Shown: positions 8,845 to 18,400 of the stretch, one piece after another | How the letters are laid out: each line of letters opens with the position of its first letter | Position numbering within the stretch: position 1 is the first letter of the stretch | NCBI RefSeq assembly: GCF_051903075.1 | Contig: NZ_CP182422.1 | Coordinates: forward strand, 248,001 to 312,000 | Origin: Embleya sp051903075 | GTDB lineage: Bacteria; Actinomycetota; Actinomycetes; Streptomycetales; Streptomycetaceae | DNA length: 64,000 bases | Direction of reading: 5' to 3' | Notes under the pieces: model-generated | Seen by the model: only the letters and a program-made list of their open reading frames with translations | Database searches by the model: none | What the model was told of the DNA's origin: nothing | Program-made: the position numbers and the translations under genes

Positions 8845-9612
8845 GTGAATACACCTGTGAAGAGCGGGAAATGGTTGCTTCGAAAGCCGCCTGAAGACAG
8901 CGCGACACTGTTGTTCTGCTTCCCGTACGCGGGGGTTGGCGCCTCCTCGTACCGGCAGTGGCCGCAGTCCCTGCCCGACGGCATCGCCGTATGCGCGCTC
9001 CAGCCGCCCGGCCGGGAGAATCGTTATCGCGAACCCGCGCCGACCGATCACGCCGGCTTCGCCGCAGACCTGGTCGCGCAGCTCGCGCCACTGCTGGACC
9101 GGCCGTTCGCCTTCATCGGGCACTGCGGCGCGGTGCCGTTCGCGCTGGAGACGATCCTGACCCTGGACGATCGGGGACTGCCGCTGCCCGAGCGGCTGTT
9201 CGCGTCCAGTTGGGGTGCGCCGCACCGGGGGCTGTACGGCGAGCTGAACTTCGTCGACCTGGACACCGCCGACCTGGCGGAGGAGGTGCGGCAGCGCTAC
9301 CGCCAGTCCGGGCAGGGCGAACCGCCGGAGGAGATGGCCGAACTCGGCGCCCGGGTCCTGCGCGAGGACCTGGAGGTGCAGCGGCCCTACCGCTACGACG
9401 TCGCCCGCAGGCTGCCGTGTCCGGTGACGGTGATCTCGTGGTCGGAGGACGACGTGGTGCCGCCGGAGACGGTGCCGCCGGGCTGGGCGGAGTGCGCGGA
9501 CGTGCGGGTGGAGGCGCTGGCGGGCAGGCATCTGGATTTCCTGCGCTGTCCGCCGGCCCTCGTCGAGGTGGTGACGCGGGACCTGGCGGGCGGCGGGGCA
9601 TCCTCCGACTGA
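8845..9612 (+). CDS. Type II thioesterase with a Cys in the nucleophile position
   Basis: This 255-aa alpha/beta hydrolase matches the editing thioesterases (TEII) of NRPS/PKS clusters: an N-terminal L-F-C-F-P-Y-A-G segment, a central G-H-C-G-A nucleophile elbow, an acidic S-E-D-D segment near residue 202 and a C-terminal G-R-H-L-D-F-L with the catalytic His. The usual elbow is G-H-S-x-G; here Ser is replaced by Cys94 and the last Gly by Ala. TEIIs hydrolyse stalled or mis-primed groups from carrier proteins. Cys nucleophiles are known in a few NRPS thioesterases, so the change need not be inactivating and might favour acyl transfer. The GTG at 8845 is chosen because the protein then begins just before the conserved N-terminal strand; an in-frame TTG lies nine bases upstream. 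The ribosome site is weak. Confidence 0.88.
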   Translation: MNTPVKSGKWLLRKPPEDSATLLFCFPYAGVGASSYRQWPQSLPDGIAVCALQPPGRENRYREPAPTDHAGFAADLVAQLAPLLDRPFAFIGHCGAVPFALETILTLDDRGLPLPERLFASSWGAPHRGLYGELNFVDLDTADLAEEVRQRYRQSGQGEPPEEMAELGARVLREDLEVQRPYRYDVARRLPCPVTVISWSEDDVVPPETVPPGWAECADVRVEALAGRHLDFLRCPPALVEVVTRDLAGGGASSD

Positions 9613-9680
9613 ATGCATGCGTCCGAGCGGCGCGAGGGACGGGCCACGGCCGGGGTGGCCGGGTCGCGGACCGTCCCTCG

Positions 9681-9758
9681 TCTCGTTGTCTCGTTGTCTC
9701 GTTGTCTCGTTGAAGGCTGCCGAGGCTTGTCTCGTTGTCTCGTTGAAAGGCTGCCGAG
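9681..9758. repeat. Tandem 8-bp repeat (TCTCGTTG) with interspersed AGGCTGCCGAGGC units
   Basis: Four tandem copies of TCTCGTTG (9681-9712) are followed by AAGGCTGCCGAGGC, two more copies (9730-9745) and a second AAAGGCTGCCGAGGC. The array fills the gap between the convergent thioesterase and NRPS genes. Confidence 0.9.
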
Positions 9759-9767
9759 GCGCGCCAC

Positions 9768-12296
9768 TCAGGCCGGCAGGGCGAGTTCGCGGGCCAGTTC
9801 GGCCGGTGTCGGGTTGAGCATCAGGGCGCGGACCTTGAGCGGAACGCCGAGGCGTTCGCCGATCAGGCGCACCGCCCGTTGGGCGCTCAGGGATTCGCCG
9901 CCGAGCAGAAAGAAGTCGTCGTGTACGCCCAGGTGTTCCCGGTCGAGAATCTCCTCCCACACCCGCACCAAGGTCTCCTCCACCGCCGTGCGCTCCTCGG
10001 CCGCGGCATGATCGCCGCCGTCCGCGGAGCCGGTCGCGCGCCCCCAGTCGGGTATCGGCAGGGCGTTGCGGTCGATCTTGTCGCCGGAGTTGAGCGGCAG
10101 CGCGTCCAACCGCAGGAACACCTGCGGCGCCATGTGGTCCGGGACCGTGCGGGCGAGTTCGCGGCGCAGCGCGGGTACGTCGAGGTCGTCGTCCGTGACC
10201 AGGCAGGCGACCAGCCGTCGAATGCCCCGAGGGTCCTCGGGCGCCGCGACCGCCGCCTCCCGCACGCCGTCGACGGCCAGCAAAGCCTGTTCGACCTCAC
10301 CCACTTCGACCCGCAGGCCGGCGATCTTGAGCTGGTGGTCCGCCCGACCCCGGTGTTCCAGGACTCCGTCGGCCCGGAAGCGGACCAGGTCGCCGGTGAG
10401 GTAGAGCCGACCGCCCGGCGCGTCGCCGAAGGGGTCCGGCACGAAGCGCTCGGCCGTCTGGCGGGCGGTCAGGTAGCCACGGGCCTGTTCGGGCCCGGAT
10501 ACCGCCAACTCCCCCACCACTCCGGGCGGGACGAGCCGCAGGTCGCCGTCCAGGACGTACAGCCGGGCTCCGGGCCACGGGCGTCCGATCGGCGGCGGCA
10601 GGGTGCGGTCCCGCGCGGTCGCGGTATGCGAGGTGATCGGCCGGTCGCGGGGGATCAGCGGCGAGGTGACGATGTTGACCTCGTTCGCGCCATACCAGTT
10701 GCCCACCTCGAACGGCAGTTCCTCGGGGGCCCAGCGGCGCACCCGGTCGCTCCCGGTCAACAGGGTGCGCAGCGGCGTGCGGGCGGGCCAGTCGATCGCG
10801 ACCAGTGCCTCGGCGAGCGGGGCCACCACGAAGACCTGGGTGACCGCTCGGGACAACAACCAGTCGCGCAGGTGTTCCGGCGCGGACAGGTCCTCGTCGG
10901 CGGCGATGTGCAGCGGCGCGCCGGCGATCAGGTACGCCCACACCACCACGGTCACCGACACGTTGGTCTGCGGCGGGAAGGTCCAGCCGCCGCGTTCCCC
11001 CGCCGCCACGCCGTGCGCCCGGATCTGCGCCCGCGCGGAGTGTGTCGCGGCGCGGTGGGTGACCACGACCAGTTTGGGGGTGCCGGTGGATCCGGAGGTC
11101 TGCACCAGGAAGGCCGGATCGTCCGGGGTCGGCTCGGGCAGCGGGCGTTCGGGGGCCGCCGGACCGGGCACGCGGCCCGTCGGCGTGAGGACCAGGGCGT
11201 GCTTGGCCTGCGGTGGCAGGGTGCGTTCGAAGCGGCTGGTGGTGAGTACGAGCCGGGCGTCGGCCTGGGCGAGGAAGCGGCCCAGGTACGCGTCGGGTGC
11301 CTTGGGGTCGAGCATCAGCGCGGCGGCGCCCGCCCGGTGCACGGCGAGCATCGCCACGACCAGTTCGGGGCAGCGCGGCATGCACAGTCCGACCACGGCA
11401 CCCGCCGAGGATCCCTGCGCCACGAGTCGATGGGCCAAGGCGTCGGCGCGTGCGTCGAGTTCGGCGTGGGTCATGGTCTCGCCCCGGTACTCGAGGGCCA
11501 CCGCGTCGGGGGTGGCCGCCGCCCGGTCGGCGAGCAGGCGCGGGATCGTGTGCGGGGCGTCGGGAATGTCCGGGGTGGACCCCCAGGCGCGCAGCAGCGC
11601 GTGGTCGTCCGGGCCGAGCGGGTCCAGGTCGGCGACGGGTGTGCCGGGGCGGCCGGTGATGCCGTCGAGCATCCGCAGCACGTGCCGACCGAACCGCTCG
11701 GCGGTGGCGACGTCGATCAGGTCCGCGTCGTGGGTGACCTCCAGGTGCGCGGCGTCGGGCTCGGGGTTCTCGACGAGGGTGAGCGTGAGTTCGGCGGGCT
11801 GCGGTGAGGCGACCTGCGACGCACCGGACGGGTGGGGTGGGCCGACGTGCGCCCGTCGGACCCGGAAGGCGGCGGAGTGGCGCGTGGGCGGGTCCGTCGC
11901 GGCTTCGGCTTCGGCGCCGGCGCGCAGTTGCCGGTCCACCTCGGCGGCCAGCACGGCGCCGGCGTCGCGCGGGTCCCAGGCGATGCGGATGGGGCGGTGG
12001 CGCGGGCCGTGTACGACCCGCGCCGTCGCGTCGCGGGCCTCCGACCCCGCGTCCACCATGACCACGAGGTCCCGGGTTCCGGTGTAGCGGTGCAGGACGG
12101 CCAGGAAGGCGGCGAGTACGGTCGCCGGCGTCGGCCGCCCGGTCGCCGCGCCGGCGCGGCCGTCGACCACGTGCGTGTGGGTGCGCCGCACGGGGCCGTT
12201 GCCCCGGGCCGCCGCCATGGGCAGGTCGAGCAGGGTGGTCGGGATGCCCCGGGTGTGGTCCTCGACGGGCAGTGTGTGGTCGGGCCTGTCGCCCAT
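9768..12296 (-). CDS. NRPS protein: half condensation domain, adenylation, carrier (A-T)
   Basis: This 842-aa protein begins with about 230 residues that match only the C-terminal lobe of a C domain; the lobe with HHxxxDG is absent. An adenylation domain follows (about 245-745), with A3 T-S-G-S-T-G-T-P-K, A7 L-T-G-D-L, A8 near G-R-A-D-H-Q-L-K-I and A10 N-S-G-D-K-I-D-R with the catalytic Lys. The carrier domain ends the protein (Ser near 801 in G-G-E-S-L-S). In the substrate pocket the usual Asp235 (GrsA numbering) is Asn445. A hand-read code is roughly N-V-T-V-L-G-W-I-V. Loss of Asp235 is typical of substrates without a normal alpha-amino group, so the substrate is unclear. The A5 motif reads Y-G-A-N-E rather than Y-G-P-T-E. 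GGAGGAGAG precedes the ATG. The MbtH gene lies upstream on the same strand. Confidence 0.9.
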   Translation of the reverse strand: MGDRPDHTLPVEDHTRGIPTTLLDLPMAAARGNGPVRRTHTHVVDGRAGAATGRPTPATVLAAFLAVLHRYTGTRDLVVMVDAGSEARDATARVVHGPRHRPIRIAWDPRDAGAVLAAEVDRQLRAGAEAEAATDPPTRHSAAFRVRRAHVGPPHPSGASQVASPQPAELTLTLVENPEPDAAHLEVTHDADLIDVATAERFGRHVLRMLDGITGRPGTPVADLDPLGPDDHALLRAWGSTPDIPDAPHTIPRLLADRAAATPDAVALEYRGETMTHAELDARADALAHRLVAQGSSAGAVVGLCMPRCPELVVAMLAVHRAGAAALMLDPKAPDAYLGRFLAQADARLVLTTSRFERTLPPQAKHALVLTPTGRVPGPAAPERPLPEPTPDDPAFLVQTSGSTGTPKLVVVTHRAATHSARAQIRAHGVAAGERGGWTFPPQTNVSVTVVVWAYLIAGAPLHIAADEDLSAPEHLRDWLLSRAVTQVFVVAPLAEALVAIDWPARTPLRTLLTGSDRVRRWAPEELPFEVGNWYGANEVNIVTSPLIPRDRPITSHTATARDRTLPPPIGRPWPGARLYVLDGDLRLVPPGVVGELAVSGPEQARGYLTARQTAERFVPDPFGDAPGGRLYLTGDLVRFRADGVLEHRGRADHQLKIAGLRVEVGEVEQALLAVDGVREAAVAAPEDPRGIRRLVACLVTDDDLDVPALRRELARTVPDHMAPQVFLRLDALPLNSGDKIDRNALPIPDWGRATGSADGGDHAAAEERTAVEETLVRVWEEILDREHLGVHDDFFLLGGESLSAQRAVRLIGERLGVPLKVRALMLNPTPAELARELALPA

Positions 12297-12414
12297 GGGT
12301 GCTCTCTCCTCCCGCCGTGGCGTCCCGCATCCGGCCGCGGGCAAGCCGGCTCGATCGCTCGGCCCCGCAGGGTCTCGGCCGCCGCTCCGAGCGGGCTCGC
12401 GATTCGTACCGGGT

Positions 12415-12621
12415 TCAGCCCGCCGCCAACCGCTCCCGAACACTGCGCGGTCGCATGTCGGTCCACACCCGCTCGATGTGGTCGAGGCACTCCTGCCGGG
12501 TGCCGGTGGTGCCCTCCGCGCGCCACCCGTCCGGCAACGCGCGATCGGCGAACCAGATGGAATATTGCTCCTCGTCGTTCACCACGACGTTGTAGACGCG
12601 GTCGTCCGCCTGCTCCTCCAT
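12415..12621 (-). CDS. MbtH-like protein (adenylation-domain chaperone)
   Basis: This 68-aa protein carries the MbtH signature: N-D-E-E-Q-Y-S-I-W near the start, P-D-G-W in the middle, then C-L-D-H-I and W-T-D-M-R-P-R-S at the end. MbtH proteins bind A domains and are needed for the folding or activity of many of them. The ATG at 12621 is preceded by AAGGGGAC. It lies 118 bp upstream of the A-T gene on the same strand and probably shares its transcript. It may also serve the A domain of the plus-strand operon. It belongs to the SCO3218/CchK-type short MbtH proteins found throughout streptomycete peptide clusters. Confidence 0.96.
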   Translation of the reverse strand: MEEQADDRVYNVVVNDEEQYSIWFADRALPDGWRAEGTTGTRQECLDHIERVWTDMRPRSVRERLAAG

Positions 12622-12950
12622 CGAAGTCCCCTTGGTGTCGGGTGGGTTGTCGTCGGCTCCGATGCGCCGACGACGGGAATGAATTCCACCGTGCCCAGAA
12701 TTACCCACCGGGACGGCATCCCGGAAGTGGCCGGGAAATACTCCGGAAAGGGCCGACGGGTTCCTGAAAGATAATCGGCGCCGCCGTCGATTCCGGCGCA
12801 CGATGCCGGTTCGGGGCGACGCGTGCCCTCGTCCGGCGCCGCGTGCCCGTGCCCCGTGTCCGTCGTGCCGGAACGAGAACGAGGACGAGCACAAGCACGA
12901 GCACGAGCACGACGGTGACCACCGCCCCGGGCGACCCGAGGAGGCTTTCG
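12622..12950. promoter_or_regulatory. Divergent intergenic region (MbtH / threonine aldolase) with a short tandem repeat
   Basis: This 329-bp gap separates the two NRPS transcripts and should hold both promoters. Bases 12871-12915 consist of degenerate GAACGA/GAGCAC hexamers. The aldolase frame stays open through this stretch, giving a Thr/Arg/Ser repeat peptide, but the GAGGAGG site at 12940-12946 places the real start at 12951. Confidence 0.6.
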
Positions 12951-14006
12951 GTGAGCGATTCCGCACCCGTGGACCTGCGTTCGGACACGGTGACGGTACC
13001 GACCGAGCGCATGCGCGAGGCGATGGCCTCGGCACAGGTCGGCGACGACTTCTACGGCGAGGACCCCACCGTGCGCGCCCTCGAGGAGCGCGCCGCGGCG
13101 CTGACCGGCACCGAGGCCGCGCTGTTCGTGGTGAGCGGGACGATGGCCAATCTGGCCGCCGTGATGGCGCTGGTCCCACCCGGCCACGAGGTGCTCGCGG
13201 AGGCCGACTCCGACCTGGTGCGCTGGGAATCGCATTCCACCTCCGGTCTCGCCGGCGTACAACTCGCCCCGATCCACGGAATCCGGGGCGTCTTCGGCCC
13301 GGCGGACGTCGCCGATCTGCTCGCCCGCGACGACTGGCGCGCCCCGCGTACCGGCATGGTCGCGGTGGAGAACACCCACGGCGCGAGCGGCGGCGCGCTG
13401 TGGGACCTGGCGGACCTGCGCGAGCTGTCGACGGCCTGTCGCGCGGCGGGTGTCCCGCTGCACTGCGACGGCGCCCGTCTGTTCAACGCCTGTGTGGCCG
13501 GCGGCTATTCGGCTGCCGAGGTGGGCGCGCTGTGCGACACCGTGACGTTCTCGCTGTACAAGGGCCTCGGCGCGCCGATGGGTTCGCTGCTGTGCTGCAC
13601 CGCCGAGGTGCGTGTGCGCGCCGCCGAGGTCCGGCGTCGGCTCGGCGCGACGCTGCGTCAGGTCGGCGTGGTGGCCGCGGCGGGCTCGATCGCGTTGGAC
13701 ACGATCGACGACCTCGCCGCCGACCACCGGCGCGCGGCCGAACTCGGGCTCGGCCTGCGCGAGGTGTTGCCCGCGTGGGCCGCCCCGGATCCGCCGCGCA
13801 CCAACATCGTGACGATGCCGATCGGCCGCGCGGCGGCCCCGTTCGTGGCGGCGCTGGCCGAACACGGCGTCCTGGTCACCGAGGTGGTTCCGGGCGTGGT
13901 CCGGTTCGTCACCCACCGGGACGTCTCGGACGCGGGCGTGGAGCGGGCCGTGGCCGCCGCCGCCCACGCCGCGAGCACGCTGACCGAGGCGGTGGTGCCC
14001 GCGTGA
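12951..14006 (+). CDS. PLP-dependent threonine aldolase
   Basis: This 351-aa fold-type I PLP enzyme matches low-specificity L-threonine aldolases. It starts with D-L-R-S-D-T-V-T, has the substrate-loop region G-D-D-F-Y-G-E-D-P-T, an H-C-D-G-A-R-L-F cofactor-binding stretch and the PLP-binding Lys in S-L-Y-K-G-L-G-A-P. Such enzymes interconvert glycine plus an aldehyde with a beta-hydroxy amino acid. In this cluster the enzyme probably makes, or supplies glycine from, a beta-hydroxy amino acid used by the NRPS. The GTG at 12951 has GAGGAGG nine bases upstream. It is the first gene of the plus-strand operon, and its TGA overlaps the GTG of the C-domain gene. Serine hydroxymethyltransferase-like transaldolases are related in chemistry but belong to another family. 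Confidence 0.92.
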   Translation: MSDSAPVDLRSDTVTVPTERMREAMASAQVGDDFYGEDPTVRALEERAAALTGTEAALFVVSGTMANLAAVMALVPPGHEVLAEADSDLVRWESHSTSGLAGVQLAPIHGIRGVFGPADVADLLARDDWRAPRTGMVAVENTHGASGGALWDLADLRELSTACRAAGVPLHCDGARLFNACVAGGYSAAEVGALCDTVTFSLYKGLGAPMGSLLCCTAEVRVRAAEVRRRLGATLRQVGVVAAAGSIALDTIDDLAADHRRAAELGLGLREVLPAWAAPDPPRTNIVTMPIGRAAAPFVAALAEHGVLVTEVVPGVVRFVTHRDVSDAGVERAVAAAAHAASTLTEAVVPA

Positions 14007-15418
14007 GCACCTCCGAAGCCGCCCTCCCCCGCGCGCCGGCCCGCGCCCCCGTGGTGCCCGTCGCGGAGCGCCCCGCGCCGCTGTCCACCGCGCAGGCCCG
14101 GCTGTGGTTCGTGCACACCAGCCGACCGCCGACCGCCGAGTACAACCTCCAGGTGGCGCTGCTGCTGCGCGGGAAACCGGACCCCGACGCGCTCGTCGGC
14201 GCGATCCACCGCCTGGTGCGGCGACACGAACCGCTGCGCACCGTGGTCGAGCCGCGCCCGGACGGCCCGCCGGTCCAGCGTGTCCTGGCCGACCCGCCTG
14301 CCGTGGACCACCGACCGGCCGCGCCCGGCGCCGACGCCATGGCCCGCGCCGTCGCGACCGCTTCCGACGAACTCGCCCACGTCTTCGACCTGGAGCGCGA
14401 ACCCCCGCTGCGGGTGCGACTGGCCCCGCTCGACGACGCGGGCCACGCCGTCGTGCTCGTATTGACCCTGCATCACCTCGCCTTCGACGGCTGGTCCACC
14501 GCGATCCTGCTGCGCGAACTCGCCGAGGACTACCGCCGACGCGGCGAGCCCGCGCTGCCCGCGCCCGAGATCTCCTACAGCGACTACGCCTGGTGGGAGC
14601 GGCGCACCCTGGACCACGACCGGGAGGCGCTGCTGCGGTACTGGCGCAGCGCGCTCGACGGTGTGCGGGACCTGGAACTGCCCACCGACCGGCCGGGCCA
14701 CGGGGTGGGCGGGCCGATGGGTACCGTGCGCCACGAGCTGTCCGCCGCGACCATGGAGCGGATCCGCGCGGTGGCCGCGCAGGCGGGCACGAGCACCTTC
14801 GCCGTCGCGCTTGCCGCGTGGTTCGCGGTGCTCGGCCGCTACGGCGGGCAACGCGACTTCGTGGTCGGCATGCCGGTCGGCGGGCGGACGGATCTGGCCC
14901 TGGAACCGCTGATCGGCTGCTTCGTCAACACGCTGTGCCTGCGGTCCGCGCTGCGCCCGGGTGAGTCGTTCGTCGAGTCGGTGCGCCGTACCCATCTGAC
15001 GCTGGCCGATGCGATGGCCCATCAGGCGCTGCCCTTCGAGGAGTTGGTCCGCGCGCTGCGCCCGGATCGGCGCGCCGATCGTAATCCGCTCTTCCGCGCG
15101 TTCTGCTCCGGCGTCGATGCCCCGCCCGCGTTCGAGCTCGACGGGCTCGACTGCGAGTTCGTGGCCCCGGCCGCCACGTCGAGTCGATTCGACCTGAACG
15201 CCACGTTTCTGCTCGGCGGCCCCCGGCCGACGGTGCAACTCGACTACAGCAAGACCCTGTTCGATGACGCCACCGGAGCGGACCTGGCCCGGCGACTCGG
15301 CGTCTTCCTGGACTGGGCGGTGAGCCGGCCCGAGCGTGCCGTGCGCGACGTGGCCTGGATGACGCCGGGTGAGCGCCGTCGGGTCCTGGACACCCTGAAC
15401 GGAGGCGATCTCGCATGA
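14003..15418 (+). CDS. Freestanding NRPS condensation domain (intact)
   Basis: This 471-aa protein is a single C domain. The active site is complete: H157-H158-L-A-F-D162-G163. Other C-domain landmarks are the N-terminal L-S-x-A-Q-x-R-L-W-F (C1), S-Y-x-D-Y-A-x-W (C2), the V-G-M-P-V-G-G-R motif with I-G-C-F-V-N-T-L (C5) and a D-x-N-P-L-F-like segment. It has no carrier or adenylation domain. It is coupled by 4-bp overlaps to the aldolase before it and the C*-A*-T gene after it. It is the only plus-strand C domain here that keeps both catalytic His residues, so it probably performs the peptide bond step that the degenerate C domains of its neighbours cannot. Confidence 0.93.
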   Translation: MSTSEAALPRAPARAPVVPVAERPAPLSTAQARLWFVHTSRPPTAEYNLQVALLLRGKPDPDALVGAIHRLVRRHEPLRTVVEPRPDGPPVQRVLADPPAVDHRPAAPGADAMARAVATASDELAHVFDLEREPPLRVRLAPLDDAGHAVVLVLTLHHLAFDGWSTAILLRELAEDYRRRGEPALPAPEISYSDYAWWERRTLDHDREALLRYWRSALDGVRDLELPTDRPGHGVGGPMGTVRHELSAATMERIRAVAAQAGTSTFAVALAAWFAVLGRYGGQRDFVVGMPVGGRTDLALEPLIGCFVNTLCLRSALRPGESFVESVRRTHLTLADAMAHQALPFEELVRALRPDRRADRNPLFRAFCSGVDAPPAFELDGLDCEFVAPAATSSRFDLNATFLLGGPRPTVQLDYSKTLFDDATGADLARRLGVFLDWAVSRPERAVRDVAWMTPGERRRVLDTLNGGDLA

Positions 15419-18400
15419 CCGGCCCGAAAAGCCCGGCACCGCAGGCCCGCCGCCGGGCACTGCGATCCGTACTGCGCCGCATCGATCACGAGACGCGGGA
15501 GCGCGAGTTCACCGAACCCCGCCCCGAGGGGGCCGACATACCACTCACGCTCGACCAGGAGTGGCTGTACACGGCCGCGTCGGCCGTGCCGGACCTGGCC
15601 CGGATGGCCGTCACGGGCCGCCTGGAGACCGAGTACCGTCTCGACCACGCCCGACTGCGCGACGCGGTCGAGACGGTCGCGGCGGCGACTCCCGCGCTGG
15701 GCCTGCTGGTCGAGGAGCATGGCGGCACCCTCGTCCAGGTGCCGGGCTCGGGTGCGCGGGTGCGGTGGCACGAGACACCGGACGAGCCCGCGTGGAGCGC
15801 GCCGTTCGACCCTCGGCACGGTCCGCTGTGCCGGGCCGCGATCGGCTCGTCCGACGCCGGCTGCACGCTGACGCTCGCCGTCACGCGGCATTCGATCGAC
15901 CGCGCGTCGATGGGACTGCTCCTGGCCGCCGTCGCGGACGCCTACCGCGACGGCACGGTGCCGCCGACGGGCGGGTTCGGCGTCGCGGATCACGCGTACT
16001 GGCACCGCCGTCGCTTCTCCCCCGAGCGCCTGGCCGAACTGCTGCCGACGGCGGCCGAGCGGCTGGGCCCGGCACGGCCCTCATTGTTCCCGTACGACCG
16101 GCCGCCCGTCGTCGGGCCGGCGTCCGCCGCCGGTGCCTCGCTGAGCCGCCGAGTGCCCGCGCCCGCCGAGCCCCGGGTGGCGCTGTTGGCCGCCGTCGGA
16201 GCGGCGCTGCGCAGGTTCGGCGCGGCGTCGCCGCTGCGACTGGGTCTCGACGATCCCGGCCGGCACACCCCGCAGACCGCCGAACTGGTGGGCCGGCTCG
16301 GCACGGTCGGCGTACTGCCGTTGCGGATCGACGGCGGCGTGGACGCGGCCGCGCTCACCCCACGCGCCCGGGAGGCGATCGCGGCATGCGAGCGTGCGCC
16401 GTTGCCGCTCGCCGCGCTCGCCGACCTGCGGCCGCAGACCTGGGAGGCCGAACCGCTGCTCCCGGTGGGCCTGGACACCGTGTCCCTGCCCGTGCCGCAC
16501 CCGGGCGACGGTCCGGCGCGGATCCGGCTGCTGCCCTCGCCCGTCCCGATGTACGGCCTGGAGTTCGTGTTGGCGGTCGGCGGGGGTGAGTCCGAGCTGC
16601 TCGCCGAATACGACCCCGACCTGTTCGACCCGACCACGATCGACGCACTGACGACCCTGGTCGCCCACTTTCTGGACCCGGCGGCGAGCGACACCGCGAC
16701 GCCGCTCGCCACGCCCGCGATTGCCCGCGATCGTGCCCTCGGCGACACAGACCTCCTCGCCGGCTGGGCCGGGCGGCCGGCGGACGACGTGCTGATCACC
16801 GAACGGTGCGGCAAGCTGACGGGTGCGCGGGTCGTGGCGGCCGTACGCGCGATCCGCACGGCGCTGACCGAGGCCGGCGCGCGTGGCGGGGACACCGTCG
16901 TGCTGGCCGCCGACGACTCCGCCGACAGCGCCGCCGCACTGCTCGGCGCCCTCGATTTCGGGGCGGACGTCCTGGTTCGCAACGCCGACGACCCGCCGGC
17001 CTGGTCGGACGCGGTGGCAAACGCCGCACACGCCCGGTTCGAACTGCTCCCGGACGGCACGGTCAACCACGTCGTGGGGGTCGCGGAACGGCCTGGGTCG
17101 GCGCCGTGCGCGCGGCCCGTCGAGGCGTCGACGGCCGACGACGATGACGCCCCTCACGACCCGCCCGGCGCGCTCCTGGTCGGCCTGCGGGCCCGGCCGA
17201 CGCCGCGCGTCCTGCGCATCCCGTCGAGCGCCCTGCCGCGCGCCGCCGATCGGCTCGCGGACGCCTTGGGGACGGCCGCCTCGGATGTCTTCGCGCCCGA
17301 CTTCGTCTGGGGCGGCGAGGATGCCGCGATTTGCGTACTCACCGCCGCCCGCTCCGGCGCCACGCTGCTGCTGCCCGCCGGTGCCGAGCCGGCCGACGCG
17401 CGCTTCGACGCGCTGTCCGAGGCCGGCGCCACCGTCGCCGAACTGCCGTTCTCCTTCGCCGAATCCGTCCCGGTGCACCTGTTGGAGCTGCGCGCCGCGT
17501 ACCGCCGACTCACCGAGCCGACCTCGCCCGGCGAGGGGCAGGACGCCGCACCACAGCGCCGCTGGTGGGCCCCCGCCGTCCCGGACGCCCTCCTGACCGG
17601 CCCGGATCCACACGCCTCGACGTGCGCGACGCCGTACCACGTCCTCAACGACGACCTGCTGCCGGTTCCCGTCGGCGGCACCGGGACCCTGTGGGCGGCC
17701 GTCGACCCCGGCACCGGCTACCTCGACGAACCGGCCGCCTGCGCGGACGACTTCCGTCCCGATCCGGTCGGCGGCGGCGGTCGCATCGCGAACACCCGCG
17801 CGCTGGTCCGGGTCGGCGCCGACGGCACGCTGCGCCTGGTCCGCCCGCCCGACGACCGGGTCTGCGTACGCGGTCGCTCGATCCTGCTCGCGGACCTCGC
17901 CGCGACACTCGCCCAGGAGACCGGCCGGCCGACGGTGGCGGGTACACAACCCCTCGACTGGGGCCGGGCCGAGCACCCGTACGCGGCGATCGGCACACCC
18001 GGCGCCCGGACCCCGACGCCGGAGAACCCGCCCGATCGGCTGCGCCGCCTCCTGCCGGGCGCCGCCGTTCCCGAGACCGTGTTCGTCATCGAAGACACCG
18101 AGAACACCGGCTGTACCGAGCCGACCCACACCGACGCCCTCGCCCATGCCGCCCGATCCGCCGCCGAACGTGCCGCCCGGTTCGACGCGCGCCCGTACAC
18201 GCCGCCCGCGACCGACACCGAGCGTGCCCTGGCGCGGGACGTACTCGTACCGGTCCTGGGCGTTCCCCGAGTCGGCCGCGACGACAACTTCTTCGGACTC
18301 GGCGGCACCTCGCTCCAGTTGATCCAGGTCCTGGCCCGGGTACACGCGGCCCACGGCGTGGACGTCGCGTTGGCCGACGTGTTCGCGGCGCCCACGTTGC

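Noticed and set aside
9768..12296. Aryl-acid (dihydroxybenzoate-type) specificity for the A-T protein
   Set aside because: Only the Asn in the Asp235 position matches; the remaining code residues and the partial C domain in front do not fit stand-alone aryl-acid A domains.
12803..12950. Longer starts for the threonine aldolase, including the Thr/Ser/Arg repeat segment
   Set aside because: The GAGGAGG site directly before GTG 12951 and the normal family N-terminus (D-L-R-S-D-T-V-T) favour the shorter protein.
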